DNA from: Streptomyces sp. NBC_01381
GTDB taxonomy: Bacteria > Actinomycetota > Actinomycetes > Streptomycetales > Streptomycetaceae
Assembly: GCF_026340305.1 (NCBI RefSeq)
Contig: NZ_JAPEPI010000001.1
Location: forward strand, 4,030,001 to 4,094,000
Reading direction: 5' to 3'
DNA: 64,000 nucleotides
The position numbers and the translations under genes were made by a program. Position 1 is the first letter of the stretch; each line of letters starts with the position of its first letter. Positions 16,258-24,779 of the stretch are shown in pieces. A model generated the notes under the pieces. It made no database searches. It saw only the letters and a program-made list of their open reading frames with translations, and was not told the DNA's origin.

Positions 16258-17847
16258 TCAGCTCTCGGCGGGCACCGGCTCCGGCTGGGGCTCCGCCCCT
16301 GCCCCCGCGACCGCCACCGGCTCAACCGCGTCCGCCGGTGTGCTCCGCCCCGGCAGCAGCTCCAGGACCGCCTGACGGTGCGACTCGCTGGTCGCGTCGT
16401 CGTACGGGTCGGGTGTCGCCGGCACCTGGAGGCGGTGCACCGCGGCCGTGCCGAGCCGGGCGTAGCCGCGGCCCGGCGGGACGTGGGCCGTGGGGGTCGT
16501 GTGCGGCGGTACGCCGAGGACGTCCTCGAGCTGGTCGGGCGTCGCGGGGCCGAGCACCACGCGCGCGCGGGTGTGCTGCCGTACGGAGTCGCTCAGCGCG
16601 TCCAGGCTGTCGAACTGGTCGGCCACGACGACCGTGACCGCGGCCGCCCTGCCGTGCCGCAGCGGTACCTGCAGCAGGGACTGCGGGTCCTGGTGTCCGT
16701 CGGCCGCCGCCAGGTGGCCGAGGACGCTGGGGCGGTCCAGGAGGATCCACAGGGGGCGCTTGGTGTCCTCCGGTGCCGGGTGGCCGGCCTGCCGGGCGCG
16801 GTTGGCGGAGATGAGGCGCCGCTCCGTCTCGTGTGCCGCCCACTCCAGGCTGGCCAGGGACCCGGCGAGCCCGCACTCGACGGCAAGGACGCCGTCACGG
16901 CCGGTCAGGCAGGCGTAGTCGCCGGTGCCGCTGCCCTCGACGATCAGGACGTCGCCGTGCTGGAGCGCCTGCAGGGCGATGGACCGCAGCAGGCTTGTGG
17001 TGCCGCTGCCGGGCTGGCCGACCGCCAGGAGGTGTGGCTCGGTGGAACGGGGTCCTGTGCGCCAGACGACGGGGGGTACGTCGCGCTGGTCGTCGCCGTC
17101 CGCCACGGGCAGGGTGCGCTGGACTCCGGTGGGGTCGGTGAAGCCGAGCACGGTCTCGCCGGGAGCGGTGACGAATCGCTGGGCGGCGATGTCGGTGGGC
17201 AGCGGGGGCAGCACGTTCACCGTGAGCTGGTTGCCCTCCTCGTCCCACGCGAAGTGGTATTCGCGGCCGCGTCCCGACTTGGCGTGCAGGAGCTGCTCGA
17301 TCCGTGCGCGGGACTCGGCCTCGCCGTCCGTGAAGTACGCCGGGTAGCGCACCACCAGATGGGAGACGCGCCCGGAGTCGTCGAACTCGTACGAAGTGAA
17401 GGCCTTGTCCCACTCACCGCCGTGCGCGAAGAGCGGGGCGGGGTCCTCGGGGACGGAGAAGTACGGGACGAGTGCTTCATAGAGGGACTGCAGCCGCTGG
17501 ATCTGCGCCTCGTCGGGGCCGGTCGGCGCGGGCGCCGTGCGCTCCCGCCCTGTCCACCCGGCGGCCGCCATCAGGCAGATGGCGGCGAGCAGCGGACCGT
17601 ACGGAATGAGCGCCACGACCAGAACCACGGAGGCCACGAGGAACAGCAGCGGTCCGCGCCGGTCCTTGGGTGTGTCGGCCCACTTGCGCCGCCCGGCTGA
17701 AGCCAGCCGGCGCAGTCCACGGGTGATCGTGATCAGCGGATGGAGGACGTCGGTGGCGCTGTCGGCGGCCGACCGTGCGAGCTCCCGGCTCCGGGCGATC
17801 GGGGCAGTGCCGTTGCTCAGAATGCGGGGGAGGGGGCGCCGGGCCAC
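16258..17847 (-). CDS. FtsK/SpoIIIE-like membrane protein with degenerate nucleotide-binding motifs
   Basis: A 529-residue protein. A cytoplasmic basic N-terminus leads to two membrane segments at about 66-82 and 84-98 (LLFLVASVVLVVALIPYG and LLAAICLMAAAGW). The C-terminal half aligns by eye with FtsK/HerA-type P-loop domains, but Walker A is AVGQPGSGTTSLLRS (residues 275-289) with Thr283 where the catalytic lysine should be, and Walker B is WILLDRPSV, lacking the acidic catalytic residue. It is therefore probably a pseudo-ATPase or binds nucleotide weakly. The tail is Ala/Pro/Glu-rich. A 64-residue two-pass membrane protein lies 48 bp upstream and is likely co-transcribed. The role is unknown. 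Confidence 0.75.
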   Translation of the reverse strand: MARRPLPRILSNGTAPIARSRELARSAADSATDVLHPLITITRGLRRLASAGRRKWADTPKDRRGPLLFLVASVVLVVALIPYGPLLAAICLMAAAGWTGRERTAPAPTGPDEAQIQRLQSLYEALVPYFSVPEDPAPLFAHGGEWDKAFTSYEFDDSGRVSHLVVRYPAYFTDGEAESRARIEQLLHAKSGRGREYHFAWDEEGNQLTVNVLPPLPTDIAAQRFVTAPGETVLGFTDPTGVQRTLPVADGDDQRDVPPVVWRTGPRSTEPHLLAVGQPGSGTTSLLRSIALQALQHGDVLIVEGSGTGDYACLTGRDGVLAVECGLAGSLASLEWAAHETERRLISANRARQAGHPAPEDTKRPLWILLDRPSVLGHLAAADGHQDPQSLLQVPLRHGRAAAVTVVVADQFDSLDALSDSVRQHTRARVVLGPATPDQLEDVLGVPPHTTPTAHVPPGRGYARLGTAAVHRLQVPATPDPYDDATSESHRQAVLELLPGRSTPADAVEPVAVAGAGAEPQPEPVPAES

Positions 17848-17895
17848 GTCAGTCTCCTGATGGTGCGAACGAAGTGCTACGGGGGGCAGGGGACG

Positions 17896-18090
17896 TCAGA
17901 ACTTGATCCCGCCGAGCAGGCTCGCCAGGCTCGCACTGCCGGCCTTGATGCTCGGGGCGATGGCGGTCCCCGCCATGAAGAAGCCGAAGAGCGCGCAGAC
18001 CACCGCGTGGGACGCCTTGAGGCCGTCCTTGCGGAAGAACAAGAAGACGATGATTCCGAGCAGCACGACGCTCGAGATGGAAAGGACCAT
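17896..18090 (-). CDS. Small two-pass membrane protein
   Basis: A 64-residue protein with SD CCAGGAG eight bases before ATG 18090. It has hydrophobic segments at 3-18 (LSISSVVLLGIIVFLFF) and about 28-46 (AVVCALFGFFMAGTAIAP), a short basic loop RKDGLKASH between them, and a small-residue tail KAGSASLASLLGGIKF. No known enzyme motif. Its position directly upstream of the FtsK-like gene suggests a shared membrane complex, reminiscent of the small Spd-type proteins next to plasmid transfer ATPases, but this is inference. The upstream 295-bp region (18091-18385) is unusually AT-rich at 18135-18200 and holds a small CCCTCG/CGAGGG hairpin (18194-18211). Confidence 0.75.
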   Translation of the reverse strand: MVLSISSVVLLGIIVFLFFRKDGLKASHAVVCALFGFFMAGTAIAPSIKAGSASLASLLGGIKF

Positions 18091-18385
18091 GAGGGTTCTC
18101 CTGGTTGGTGGGGACAGTCACCATCAGTACTTCCAGGCTCACAGAATGTATCCATACGATAAAAGGTGCAAATGGGGGAATTCCTCGTAATTTCCCTCGA
18201 ATGGGCGAGGGTTGCTGGGCCACCCGTGCGCAGGTCGTGAGGTGTATGTGCCCCTTGTGATCTTTGCCGCGGGCGGGCCCGGTCATGTGCCCGGACGGGC
18301 AGTACCCTGTCGATTCACTCGTACGGCTGCACCGAGCGCCGTACGCCCCCCCGAATCACCCCGCAGTCGAAAGGCGGTCCGGTCC

Positions 18386-18778
18386 ATGAGCGAAGCACCC
18401 GACCCGGAAGTCGTGGAGCTGGCGACCAAGATCTTCGATCTGGCGCGGCAGGGCGACACCGCGGCGCTCACGGCGTACGTGGACGCGGGCGTTCCGGCCA
18501 ATCTCACCAACGACAGCGGCGACTCGCTCGTGATGCTGGCCGCCTACCACGGGCACGCCGACGCGGTCCGTGCCCTCCTGGAGCGGGGCGCCGAGGCCAA
18601 CCGCGCCAACGACCGGGGGCAGACGCCGCTCGCGGGCGCCGTCTTCAAGGGCGAGGACGCCGTGATCAGGGCGCTGCTCGACGGCGGTGCCGATCCGGCC
18701 GCAGGAACTCCTTCGGCGGTGGACACCGCCCGTATGTTCGCCAAGACGGAGCTCCTCGAGCTGTTCGGGGCGGCCTGA
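18386..18778 (+). CDS. Ankyrin-repeat protein
   Basis: A 130-residue soluble protein starting at ATG 18386 (longer frames lack coding character). It contains about three ankyrin repeats: TAALTAYVDAGVPANLTNDS, GDSLVMLAAYHGHADAVRAL, and RGQTPLAGAVFKGEDAVIRA, with the typical DGGADP turn. Such proteins are protein-interaction modules. The partner is unknown. It stands alone between the divergent small membrane protein gene and a region without a clear gene. Confidence 0.9.
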   Translation: MSEAPDPEVVELATKIFDLARQGDTAALTAYVDAGVPANLTNDSGDSLVMLAAYHGHADAVRALLERGAEANRANDRGQTPLAGAVFKGEDAVIRALLDGGADPAAGTPSAVDTARMFAKTELLELFGAA

Positions 18779-18974
18779 ACGGGGTAGCTGACCAGCAACA
18801 ACGGGGGCGCTGGAAATGTGGTCGCGGCGGGCTGAACCGCTGGGTCATCATGACGACGTGATTTACGGACGCGACGGCGGGGCAGGTGTTGCCGCACCGC
18901 GCGGACCGTGAGCGGCCCGCCCCCGGACCTCCCGTCCGGGATCCCTTCGGGCCACCGACGAGAGGCAGAGGAAG

Positions 18975-19034
18975 ATGGTCTACAACAAGCAAGAGACGGC
19001 GGGCGGCCCGACCTGTTGGCGCACGGCCAGGTAA
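18975..19034 (+). CDS. Possible 19-codon micro-ORF
   Basis: ATG 18975 is preceded by GAGGCAGAGGAAG and reads MVYNKQETAGGPTCWRTAR then TAA at 19032-19034. It sits 46 bp before the HEAT-like gene inside the 302-bp stretch 18779-19080, which otherwise shows nothing I can name. It could be a leader peptide or a chance frame. It is too short for composition tests; the low confidence is deliberate. Confidence 0.3.
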   Translation: MVYNKQETAGGPTCWRTAR

Positions 19035-19080
19035 TTCACGATTCCCGGTTGCGTCGACGCTTGATGTGAGGCTGTTTCCC

Positions 19081-20499
19081 ATGTTCGATCCGGTCATAGC
19101 GCCCAGCGGTACGCTGCTCGGCCTGCTGCAGCGGGGCCGCGGCGACGGCACGCTGCACGCACTCACGGCACCCCGATCCGAGGCGCTCGCCGCCCTCGAC
19201 CACTGTGTGCTCCACGACCCCCGCCACGACTGGCAGGTGGAGAACCGCTCCCTGTACTTCGCCCGCCTCTACCTCGATCTGCGCGGCGAGATCAAGGGCA
19301 TCGAGCGGCACCTGTTCGACCCCGAGGACGTCCTGGACACGGACGACTCACGCACCGGCCTCGCGCTCTCCGTCCTCGGCCACCTGGCCTCGTACGGCAG
19401 GCGTGACGCCCTGGAGCTGCTGCGCCGGTACGCGGCGTTCGGTGCCAACTGGGCGTGGGCCCTCGACGAGCTGGCGCTGCGGGACGACGACGCGGGCCTG
19501 CGCGCCCTTGCCGCCCCCGTGCTCGCCAGATTCCCCGCCGACGCGGAGGGCGAGGCCGAACTGGCCGCCTCCGTGCGCGACGCCTACGAACCGCGGCCCT
19601 GGCGGCTGTGGGAGGAGGACCCCCGCGCCGATATCGGCGCCCGTGTGCGTGCCGCACGGGAACAGGGCTCCTTCGACCGCTGGCAGCGCCAGATGCGGCC
19701 GTCGGGGCCACGCCCCGGCTGGAGCGTCCAGGCCGTCTTCGACTGGGCGCAGGAGGGACTTGAGCGCGGCGCCGTCCTTCACGTGCCGGCCGCCCGCTGC
19801 CTGAGCGCGGTCGCCGGACCCGACGACCGCGCCGAGATCCTCGAAGCCGCCCGCAACGGCTCCGACGGGGCGCGCGGCACCGCCTTGCGCTACTTGGCCG
19901 ACGCCCATGACCCTGGCGTCTTCGAGCTGATCGAGTACGCCGTCCAGAGCCCGTCCCGGGTCGTCGTGGACGCGGCGGCCGAGGCTTTCGAACGGATGCG
20001 CAGTGTCGCCGCCGTGGAGTGGGCCCGCCGCTGGGCCTACCGGCCCGACGCCCTGGGTGCCGCCGCCGGACGGGTGCTCGCCTGCAGAGGCGGCGCCCAC
20101 GACAGCAAGCTGGTGCTCGCGGCACTGCGGGAAGCGGTCCGCGGCGAAGGCCCGGACGCACCCACCCTGTGGACCCTCGTCGACGGAGCCGGACGGCTCG
20201 GCATCGCCTGCGCGGCCCCCGTCCTTCGCCACGTCTACCGCGAGACCGCCTCGTCCCATCTGCGCGGCCGCGCCGCCCGCGCGCTCGCCGCAACCGACCC
20301 CTCCTTCGCCGCCGGATTCGCCGTCGAGTGCCTGTGGGACTGCGAGGAGTCCACCCGCGAGGTCGCCGCACGGCACGCCGAGACCGGTGACGCCCGCGTG
20401 GTCACCCAGCTCAGAAGGCTCGCCGCGGACCCCGCCGAAGAGGACGACGTACAGAGCGCGGTGCGCAGCAGAATCGACCCCGATGCGGCCGAGGTGTGA
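19081..20499 (+). CDS. HEAT-repeat-like alpha-helical protein of unknown function
   Basis: A 472-residue protein starting at ATG 19081; GTGAGG lies about nine bases upstream. There is no signal peptide. From about residue 55 it consists of helical pairs of HEAT/PBS-lyase type: GLALSVLGHLASYGRRDALE, WALDELALRDDDAGLRALAA, LRYLADAHDPGVFELIEYAV, VVDAAAEAFERMRSVAAVEW, and APVLRHVYRETASSHLRGRA. Such scaffolds bind proteins or nucleic acids. No catalytic motif is seen. It stands upstream of, and in the same direction as, the glycosyltransferase operon, 109 bp away. Confidence 0.8.
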   Translation: MFDPVIAPSGTLLGLLQRGRGDGTLHALTAPRSEALAALDHCVLHDPRHDWQVENRSLYFARLYLDLRGEIKGIERHLFDPEDVLDTDDSRTGLALSVLGHLASYGRRDALELLRRYAAFGANWAWALDELALRDDDAGLRALAAPVLARFPADAEGEAELAASVRDAYEPRPWRLWEEDPRADIGARVRAAREQGSFDRWQRQMRPSGPRPGWSVQAVFDWAQEGLERGAVLHVPAARCLSAVAGPDDRAEILEAARNGSDGARGTALRYLADAHDPGVFELIEYAVQSPSRVVVDAAAEAFERMRSVAAVEWARRWAYRPDALGAAAGRVLACRGGAHDSKLVLAALREAVRGEGPDAPTLWTLVDGAGRLGIACAAPVLRHVYRETASSHLRGRAARALAATDPSFAAGFAVECLWDCEESTREVAARHAETGDARVVTQLRRLAADPAEEDDVQSAVRSRIDPDAAEV

Positions 20500-20608
20500 C
20501 CCGGCGCTGACACCGGCGTCGGGTACGGAGGGGAACGCTCATGGGACGTTCCCCGCCAGGAAAGATCCACGTTGACGTGCCCACGCCCCGCACGACGACA
20601 ACACGGGT

Positions 20609-21733
20609 ATGCGTGTCGTCATCGTCACCGAATCCTTCCCTCCCGACGTCAACGGTGTGGCGCACTGTGCGCTGCAGACCGCCCGGCAGCTCGTCGCCCG
20701 CGGTCACGACCCCCTCGTCATCGCCCCGGCCCCCGCGGCCGGGGCGGACGCCGATGAAAGCGCGCCCTGCCCCGTCGTCCGCGTTCCCTCCCTGCCGCTC
20801 CCCGGCTATCCGCAGGTCAGGGTGGCGCTGCCGAGCCGGCGCCTTTCCGCGGCGCTGAGCGCGCACCGGGCCGAACTCGTCCACCTCGCAAGCCCGTTCG
20901 TCCTCGGCGCGCGCGGCATGGCGGCCGCCGCCCGGCAGGGCATCCCGACCGTCGCCGTCTACCAGACGGACCTGGGCGGCTACGCCCGTACGTACATGGG
21001 CATGGGGGAGTCCACCGCCTGGCGGCGCATCCGCGCCGTGCACACGGCCGCCGACCGCACGCTCGCCCCGTCGTCGGCCGCCCTGCGCGACCTCGTGGCG
21101 CACGGCGTGCCACGGGTGCGGCTGTGGCCGCGCGGCGTGGACACCGCGCGCTTCAGGCCTTCCCTCCGGGACGCCGCGATACGTCGTGAACTCGCCCCGA
21201 ACGGTGAGCTGATCGTCGGCTACGTGGGCCGTCTCGCCCCCGAGAAGCAGGTCGAACTCCTTGCCGGGGCCTGCGGCCTCGAGGGCGTGCGCGTCGTCGT
21301 CGTGGGCGACGGGCCCAGCGAGGACTCCGTGCGGGCGGCGCTGCCGGGCGCGCTCCTCCTGGGACGCCGTACCGGCGATGAACTCGCCAGGATCTTCGCC
21401 TCGTTGGACCTGTTCGTGCACACCGGGCCCTACGAGACGTTCTGCCAGACCGTGCAGGAGGCGATGGCCAGCGGAGTGCCGGTGGTCGCGCCCGCCGCGG
21501 GCGGACCGCTCGACCTCGTCATGCCGGGACGCACCGGCGTCCTCGTACCGCCGAGGGACGCCCTCGCGGTGCGGGACGCGGTGTGGGCGCTCGCCGCCGA
21601 TCCGGGGCTGCGCGCCGCGTACGGGGCGGCAGGACGCGCCGCGGTCGAAGGGCGTACCTGGGGTGCGGTGGGCGAACAACTCGTCGGCCACTACGCCGAG
21701 GTGCTCGCGACGCGGACGGCGGTGGCGGCATGA
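20609..21733 (+). CDS. Glycosyltransferase family 4 (GDP-mannose alpha-mannosyltransferase-like)
   Basis: A 374-residue GT-B enzyme. The N-terminal domain has VVIVTESFPPDVNGVAHCAL and the acceptor-side VYQTDLGGYARTYMGMG; the C-terminal domain has IVGYVGRLAPEKQVELLAGA and the donor-binding ETFCQTVQEAMASGVPVVAP (E-x7-E). It resembles MgtA/PimB-type transferases acting on glycolipids. No Shine-Dalgarno is seen; TTGACG (20572-20577) and GACAAC (20597-20602) could form a leaderless promoter. The stop overlaps the next start (ATGA at 21730-21733), so the three genes GT-GT-SGNH are translationally coupled. Confidence 0.88.
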   Translation: MRVVIVTESFPPDVNGVAHCALQTARQLVARGHDPLVIAPAPAAGADADESAPCPVVRVPSLPLPGYPQVRVALPSRRLSAALSAHRAELVHLASPFVLGARGMAAAARQGIPTVAVYQTDLGGYARTYMGMGESTAWRRIRAVHTAADRTLAPSSAALRDLVAHGVPRVRLWPRGVDTARFRPSLRDAAIRRELAPNGELIVGYVGRLAPEKQVELLAGACGLEGVRVVVVGDGPSEDSVRAALPGALLLGRRTGDELARIFASLDLFVHTGPYETFCQTVQEAMASGVPVVAPAAGGPLDLVMPGRTGVLVPPRDALAVRDAVWALAADPGLRAAYGAAGRAAVEGRTWGAVGEQLVGHYAEVLATRTAVAA

Positions 21734-23061
21734 GGGCGGCGGCATACCGGGAGGCGGCGGCTTCCCGGGCGGCGGCTTCCCGCGAGGCGGCGCGGTCCGG
21801 CGCGAGGCCCGCGGAGGGGCTGCGGATCGTGCGGCTCGCCAACTTCGTCGCGCCCTCGTCGGGCGGACTGCGCACGGCACTGCGTGAGCTGGGCCGCGGC
21901 TACCTGGCGGCCGGGCACGAACCCGTCCTCATCGTTCCCGGCGAGCGGGCCTCGGTGCGCGACACCGAGCAGGGACGCGTGCTGACCCTGCCGGGCCCCG
22001 TGCTGCCCGGCACCGGCGGTTATCGCGTCCTCAAGGACCGCGTGCGGGTGGCCCGGCTCCTGGAGCGCCTCGCCCCCGACCGGCTCGAAGTCTCCGACCG
22101 CACGACACTGCGCTGGACCGGCGCGTGGGCCCGCCACCGCCGCATCCCGGCCGTGATGGTCTCCCACGAGGCGACCGACGCCGTCCTGAGGACCTGGGGC
22201 CTGCCTCCCGGGGCCGCGCTCCGTGCCGCCGACGCGCTCAACTCCCGTACCGCGCACGCGTACGCGCGTGTCGTGTGCACCACGGAGTGGGCTGAGCGCG
22301 AGTTCGTCCGCATCGGGGCGCGCAATGTCGTACGTGCTCCACTCGGCGTCGACCTGGAAGGACGTCACCCGGGGCTGTACGACGCCCGCGTGCGTGCCCG
22401 CCACGCGCGCGTGGACGAGGTGCTTCTCGTGCTGTGCTCGCGGCTGTCCGTGGAGAAGCGCCCCGGCACGGCCCTCGACGCCCTGGAGGCGCTGCGCGGG
22501 CGGGGCGTACGGGCGGTGCTCGTCGTGGCGGGGGACGGCCCCTTGCGCGGCCGCCTCGAACAGCGGGCGCGCGAGCGGCGGTTGCCGGCGACCTTCCTGG
22601 GTCATGTCGCGGACCGCGCGACGCTGGGGGCGCTGCAGTCGGCGGCCGACGTCTGCCTGGCGCCGGGCCCCTGCGAGACGTTCGGCCTGGCGGCCCTGGA
22701 GTCCCTGGCCTGCGGCACGCCGGTGGTGGCCAGTGCGTCGTCGGCGTTGCCGGAGATCGTGGGCGCGGCGGGCGCCGCTGCGGCCGACAACGGGGACGCG
22801 TTCGCCTCAGCCGTCCAAACCCTGCTGGCCCGCCCTGAGCGGGCACGCAGGGAGGCGGCACGCGCGCGTGCGGAGGGCTTCGGCTGGGAGGGGGCGGTGG
22901 CGGCATTCTTGGGGGCGCATGACGCGGAGATTGGTATCCGCCCTGGTTGTGGGCAGGCGTCCCGCAGGGCGGGACGGGTGGGCACAACCCCCCTGCCGGG
23001 CACGGATGCACCAGGCGCAGGGGCAAGCACGGCAACGGAACACACGGGGTACGCATCATGA
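21730..23061 (+). CDS. Glycosyltransferase family 4 with repetitive N-terminus
   Basis: A 443-residue GT-B enzyme that begins in the ATGA overlap with the preceding gene. The first 27 residues are a low-complexity run MRAAAYREAAASRAAASREA encoded by imperfect GGCGGCTTCCCG repeats. The enzyme proper starts at about residue 30 with LRIVRLANFVAPSSGGLRTA and contains LLVLCSRLSVEKRPGTALDA and the donor site CETFGLAALESLACGTPVVA. A 60-residue Gly/Ala/Thr-rich tail of low conservation precedes the next start. Donor and acceptor are unknown; together with its neighbours it probably builds a surface glycolipid or glycan. Confidence 0.86.
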   Translation: MRAAAYREAAASRAAASREAARSGARPAEGLRIVRLANFVAPSSGGLRTALRELGRGYLAAGHEPVLIVPGERASVRDTEQGRVLTLPGPVLPGTGGYRVLKDRVRVARLLERLAPDRLEVSDRTTLRWTGAWARHRRIPAVMVSHEATDAVLRTWGLPPGAALRAADALNSRTAHAYARVVCTTEWAEREFVRIGARNVVRAPLGVDLEGRHPGLYDARVRARHARVDEVLLVLCSRLSVEKRPGTALDALEALRGRGVRAVLVVAGDGPLRGRLEQRARERRLPATFLGHVADRATLGALQSAADVCLAPGPCETFGLAALESLACGTPVVASASSALPEIVGAAGAAAADNGDAFASAVQTLLARPERARREAARARAEGFGWEGAVAAFLGAHDAEIGIRPGCGQASRRAGRVGTTPLPGTDAPGAGASTATEHTGYAS

Positions 23062-23915
23062 GCCCCCTGCGCTTCGTGGCCATGGGCGACTCCCTCACCG
23101 AGGGGATCGGGGACCCCGTGGCGGACGGCTGGCGGGGCTGGGCCGCACTGCTGGCCGCAGGCCTGGCCCCGCCCGGCGGCGGCGACACCGAGTTCCACAA
23201 CGTCGCCGTCAGCGGCGCCCAGACCTCCGACGTCCTCAAGAGACAGCTGCCCGCGGCGCTCGAACTGCGCCCCGACATCATCTCCGTAGTCGTCGGCGTC
23301 AACGACACCCTCCGCTGCACCTTCGACATCCACGCCGTCGCCGCCCGCCTCGATCAGATCTACGCCTCCTGCGCGCAGCAGGGCGCCCTGCTGCTCACCG
23401 CCTGCCTGCCCGACCCCGGAGCCATGCTCGGCCTGCCGGGCGCCCTGGCCCGCCCGCTGGCAAGGCGCCAGCGCGGCGTCAACGCGGTCGTGCACGCGCT
23501 GTCCGAGCGGTACGGCGCGGTGCACCTGCACGCGGCGGAGGGCGACTGGGTGGCCGACCGCGGCCTGTGGAGCGCGGACCGGCTGCACCCCGGCGAGCGC
23601 GGGCACCGGCTGCTCGCCGCCCGCTTCCACGCCCTGCTCGCGGCACGCGGCGCCGCGGCCGGAAGGCCGCCGTCCCGCGAGCCTCAACTACCGCAGCCCA
23701 CCCGGTCGGCGAGCATCTGGTGGCTGGCCACCGCCGGCACCGGATGGGTGGCGCGCCGGTGCACCGATCTGCTGCCCCAGCTGCTCACCCTCGCGGCCGA
23801 CGAGGTACGCCACCAGGTGCGGGGCAGCAGTGCCCGCCTCGACCTGATCGCCAGCCACGGAGTGGCCACGGCCCTCGCCGCGCTCTCGGCCGCCGAGCAG
23901 CCGGACGCGGCGTAG
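23058..23915 (+). CDS. SGNH/GDSL family hydrolase
   Basis: A 285-residue esterase/acylhydrolase overlapping the upstream GT by ATGA. All SGNH blocks are visible: FVAMGDSLTEGIGDP (Ser nucleophile), NVAVSGAQTSD (Gly), VGVNDTLR (Asn) and DRLHPGERGH (Asp-His). A C-terminal extension of about 80 residues includes a moderately hydrophobic ASIWWLATAGTGWVARR. No export signal is found, so a cytoplasmic location is likely. Co-translation with two glycosyltransferases suggests acylation or deacylation of the same glycan or lipid. It is convergent with pxpC with only a 6-bp gap. Confidence 0.88.
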   Translation: MSPLRFVAMGDSLTEGIGDPVADGWRGWAALLAAGLAPPGGGDTEFHNVAVSGAQTSDVLKRQLPAALELRPDIISVVVGVNDTLRCTFDIHAVAARLDQIYASCAQQGALLLTACLPDPGAMLGLPGALARPLARRQRGVNAVVHALSERYGAVHLHAAEGDWVADRGLWSADRLHPGERGHRLLAARFHALLAARGAAAGRPPSREPQLPQPTRSASIWWLATAGTGWVARRCTDLLPQLLTLAADEVRHQVRGSSARLDLIASHGVATALAALSAAEQPDAA

Positions 23916-23921
23916 CGGCGC

Positions 23922-24779
23922 TCAGGTGACGAACCGCAGCGGCGTGCCCGGCACCGCCTGGGCGGCCGCGCCGAGGTCGGCCTCCCTGACGACCGCGATC
24001 ACCGGGTATCCGCCGGTCGTCGGGTGGTCGGCGAGGAACACCACGGGCCGGCCGTCCGGCGGCACCTGGACGGCGCCGAGGACCATGCCTTCGCTCGGCA
24101 GCTCGCCGGTGAACGCCCGCTCCAGGGAAGGGCCTTCGGTGCGCAGGCCGATGCGGTTGCTCGCCGACGACACCCGGTACGCGCGCGTGGTCAGCGTGCG
24201 CACGGCGCCGGACGTGAACCAGTCGGCGCGTGGGCCTGGCGTCACCGGCAGGACCAGTTCGTGCGGTGGCGCCGGGTGCGGGACGGTGTCCACGCGCGCG
24301 TGGGGCGCGACAACGCTCCCCAGGGGAAGGACGGTTCCGTCCGCAAGGAGGGGTGGGCCGAGGCCGGAGAGCAGGTCCGTGGAGCGGCTGGCGAGCACGG
24401 GTTCGACGGTGACGCCGCCGCCGAACGCGACGTAGGACCGTACTCCGGAGACGGCCGCCCCGATGTCGAGCAGCGCCCCGGCCGGGACCCGCACGGGCGC
24501 ACCCCATGCCGCGGGACGGCCGTCGACGCGCACCGGGCACGGCGCGCCGACCACTGCCACGGTCACCTCGCAACGAGGGCGTACGGAACAGCCGTTGAGT
24601 GTGGTCTCCAGGACGGCGGCGTCGGGCGGGTTGCCGACCAGGCGGTTGGCCAGGCGCGCGGCGGCCGGATCGAGCGCTCCGGAGCGTGGCACCCCCAGGT
24701 GCGCGTGCCCGGGGCGGCCCTGGTCCTGCACCGTGGTCAGCGCCCCGGCCCGTACGACGGCGAAGGCACGGTCGGTCAT
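23922..24779 (-). CDS. pxpC: 5-oxoprolinase subunit PxpC (biotin-dependent carboxyltransferase family)
   Basis: A 285-residue member of the KipA/PxpC family, one of three subunits of the prokaryotic ATP-dependent 5-oxoprolinase that opens pyroglutamate to L-glutamate. Family motifs: TTVQDQGRPGHAHLGVPRSG near the N-terminus, LDPAAARLANRLVGNPPDAA, VLETTLNG, SSASNRIGLRTEG, and the C-terminal VVFLADHPTTGGYPVIA. Start ATG 24779 overlaps the pxpB stop by four bases. The protein carries one copy of the HARV-encoding 12-bp palindrome at 24291-24302. Confidence 0.93.
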   Translation of the reverse strand: MTDRAFAVVRAGALTTVQDQGRPGHAHLGVPRSGALDPAAARLANRLVGNPPDAAVLETTLNGCSVRPRCEVTVAVVGAPCPVRVDGRPAAWGAPVRVPAGALLDIGAAVSGVRSYVAFGGGVTVEPVLASRSTDLLSGLGPPLLADGTVLPLGSVVAPHARVDTVPHPAPPHELVLPVTPGPRADWFTSGAVRTLTTRAYRVSSASNRIGLRTEGPSLERAFTGELPSEGMVLGAVQVPPDGRPVVFLADHPTTGGYPVIAVVREADLGAAAQAVPGTPLRFVT

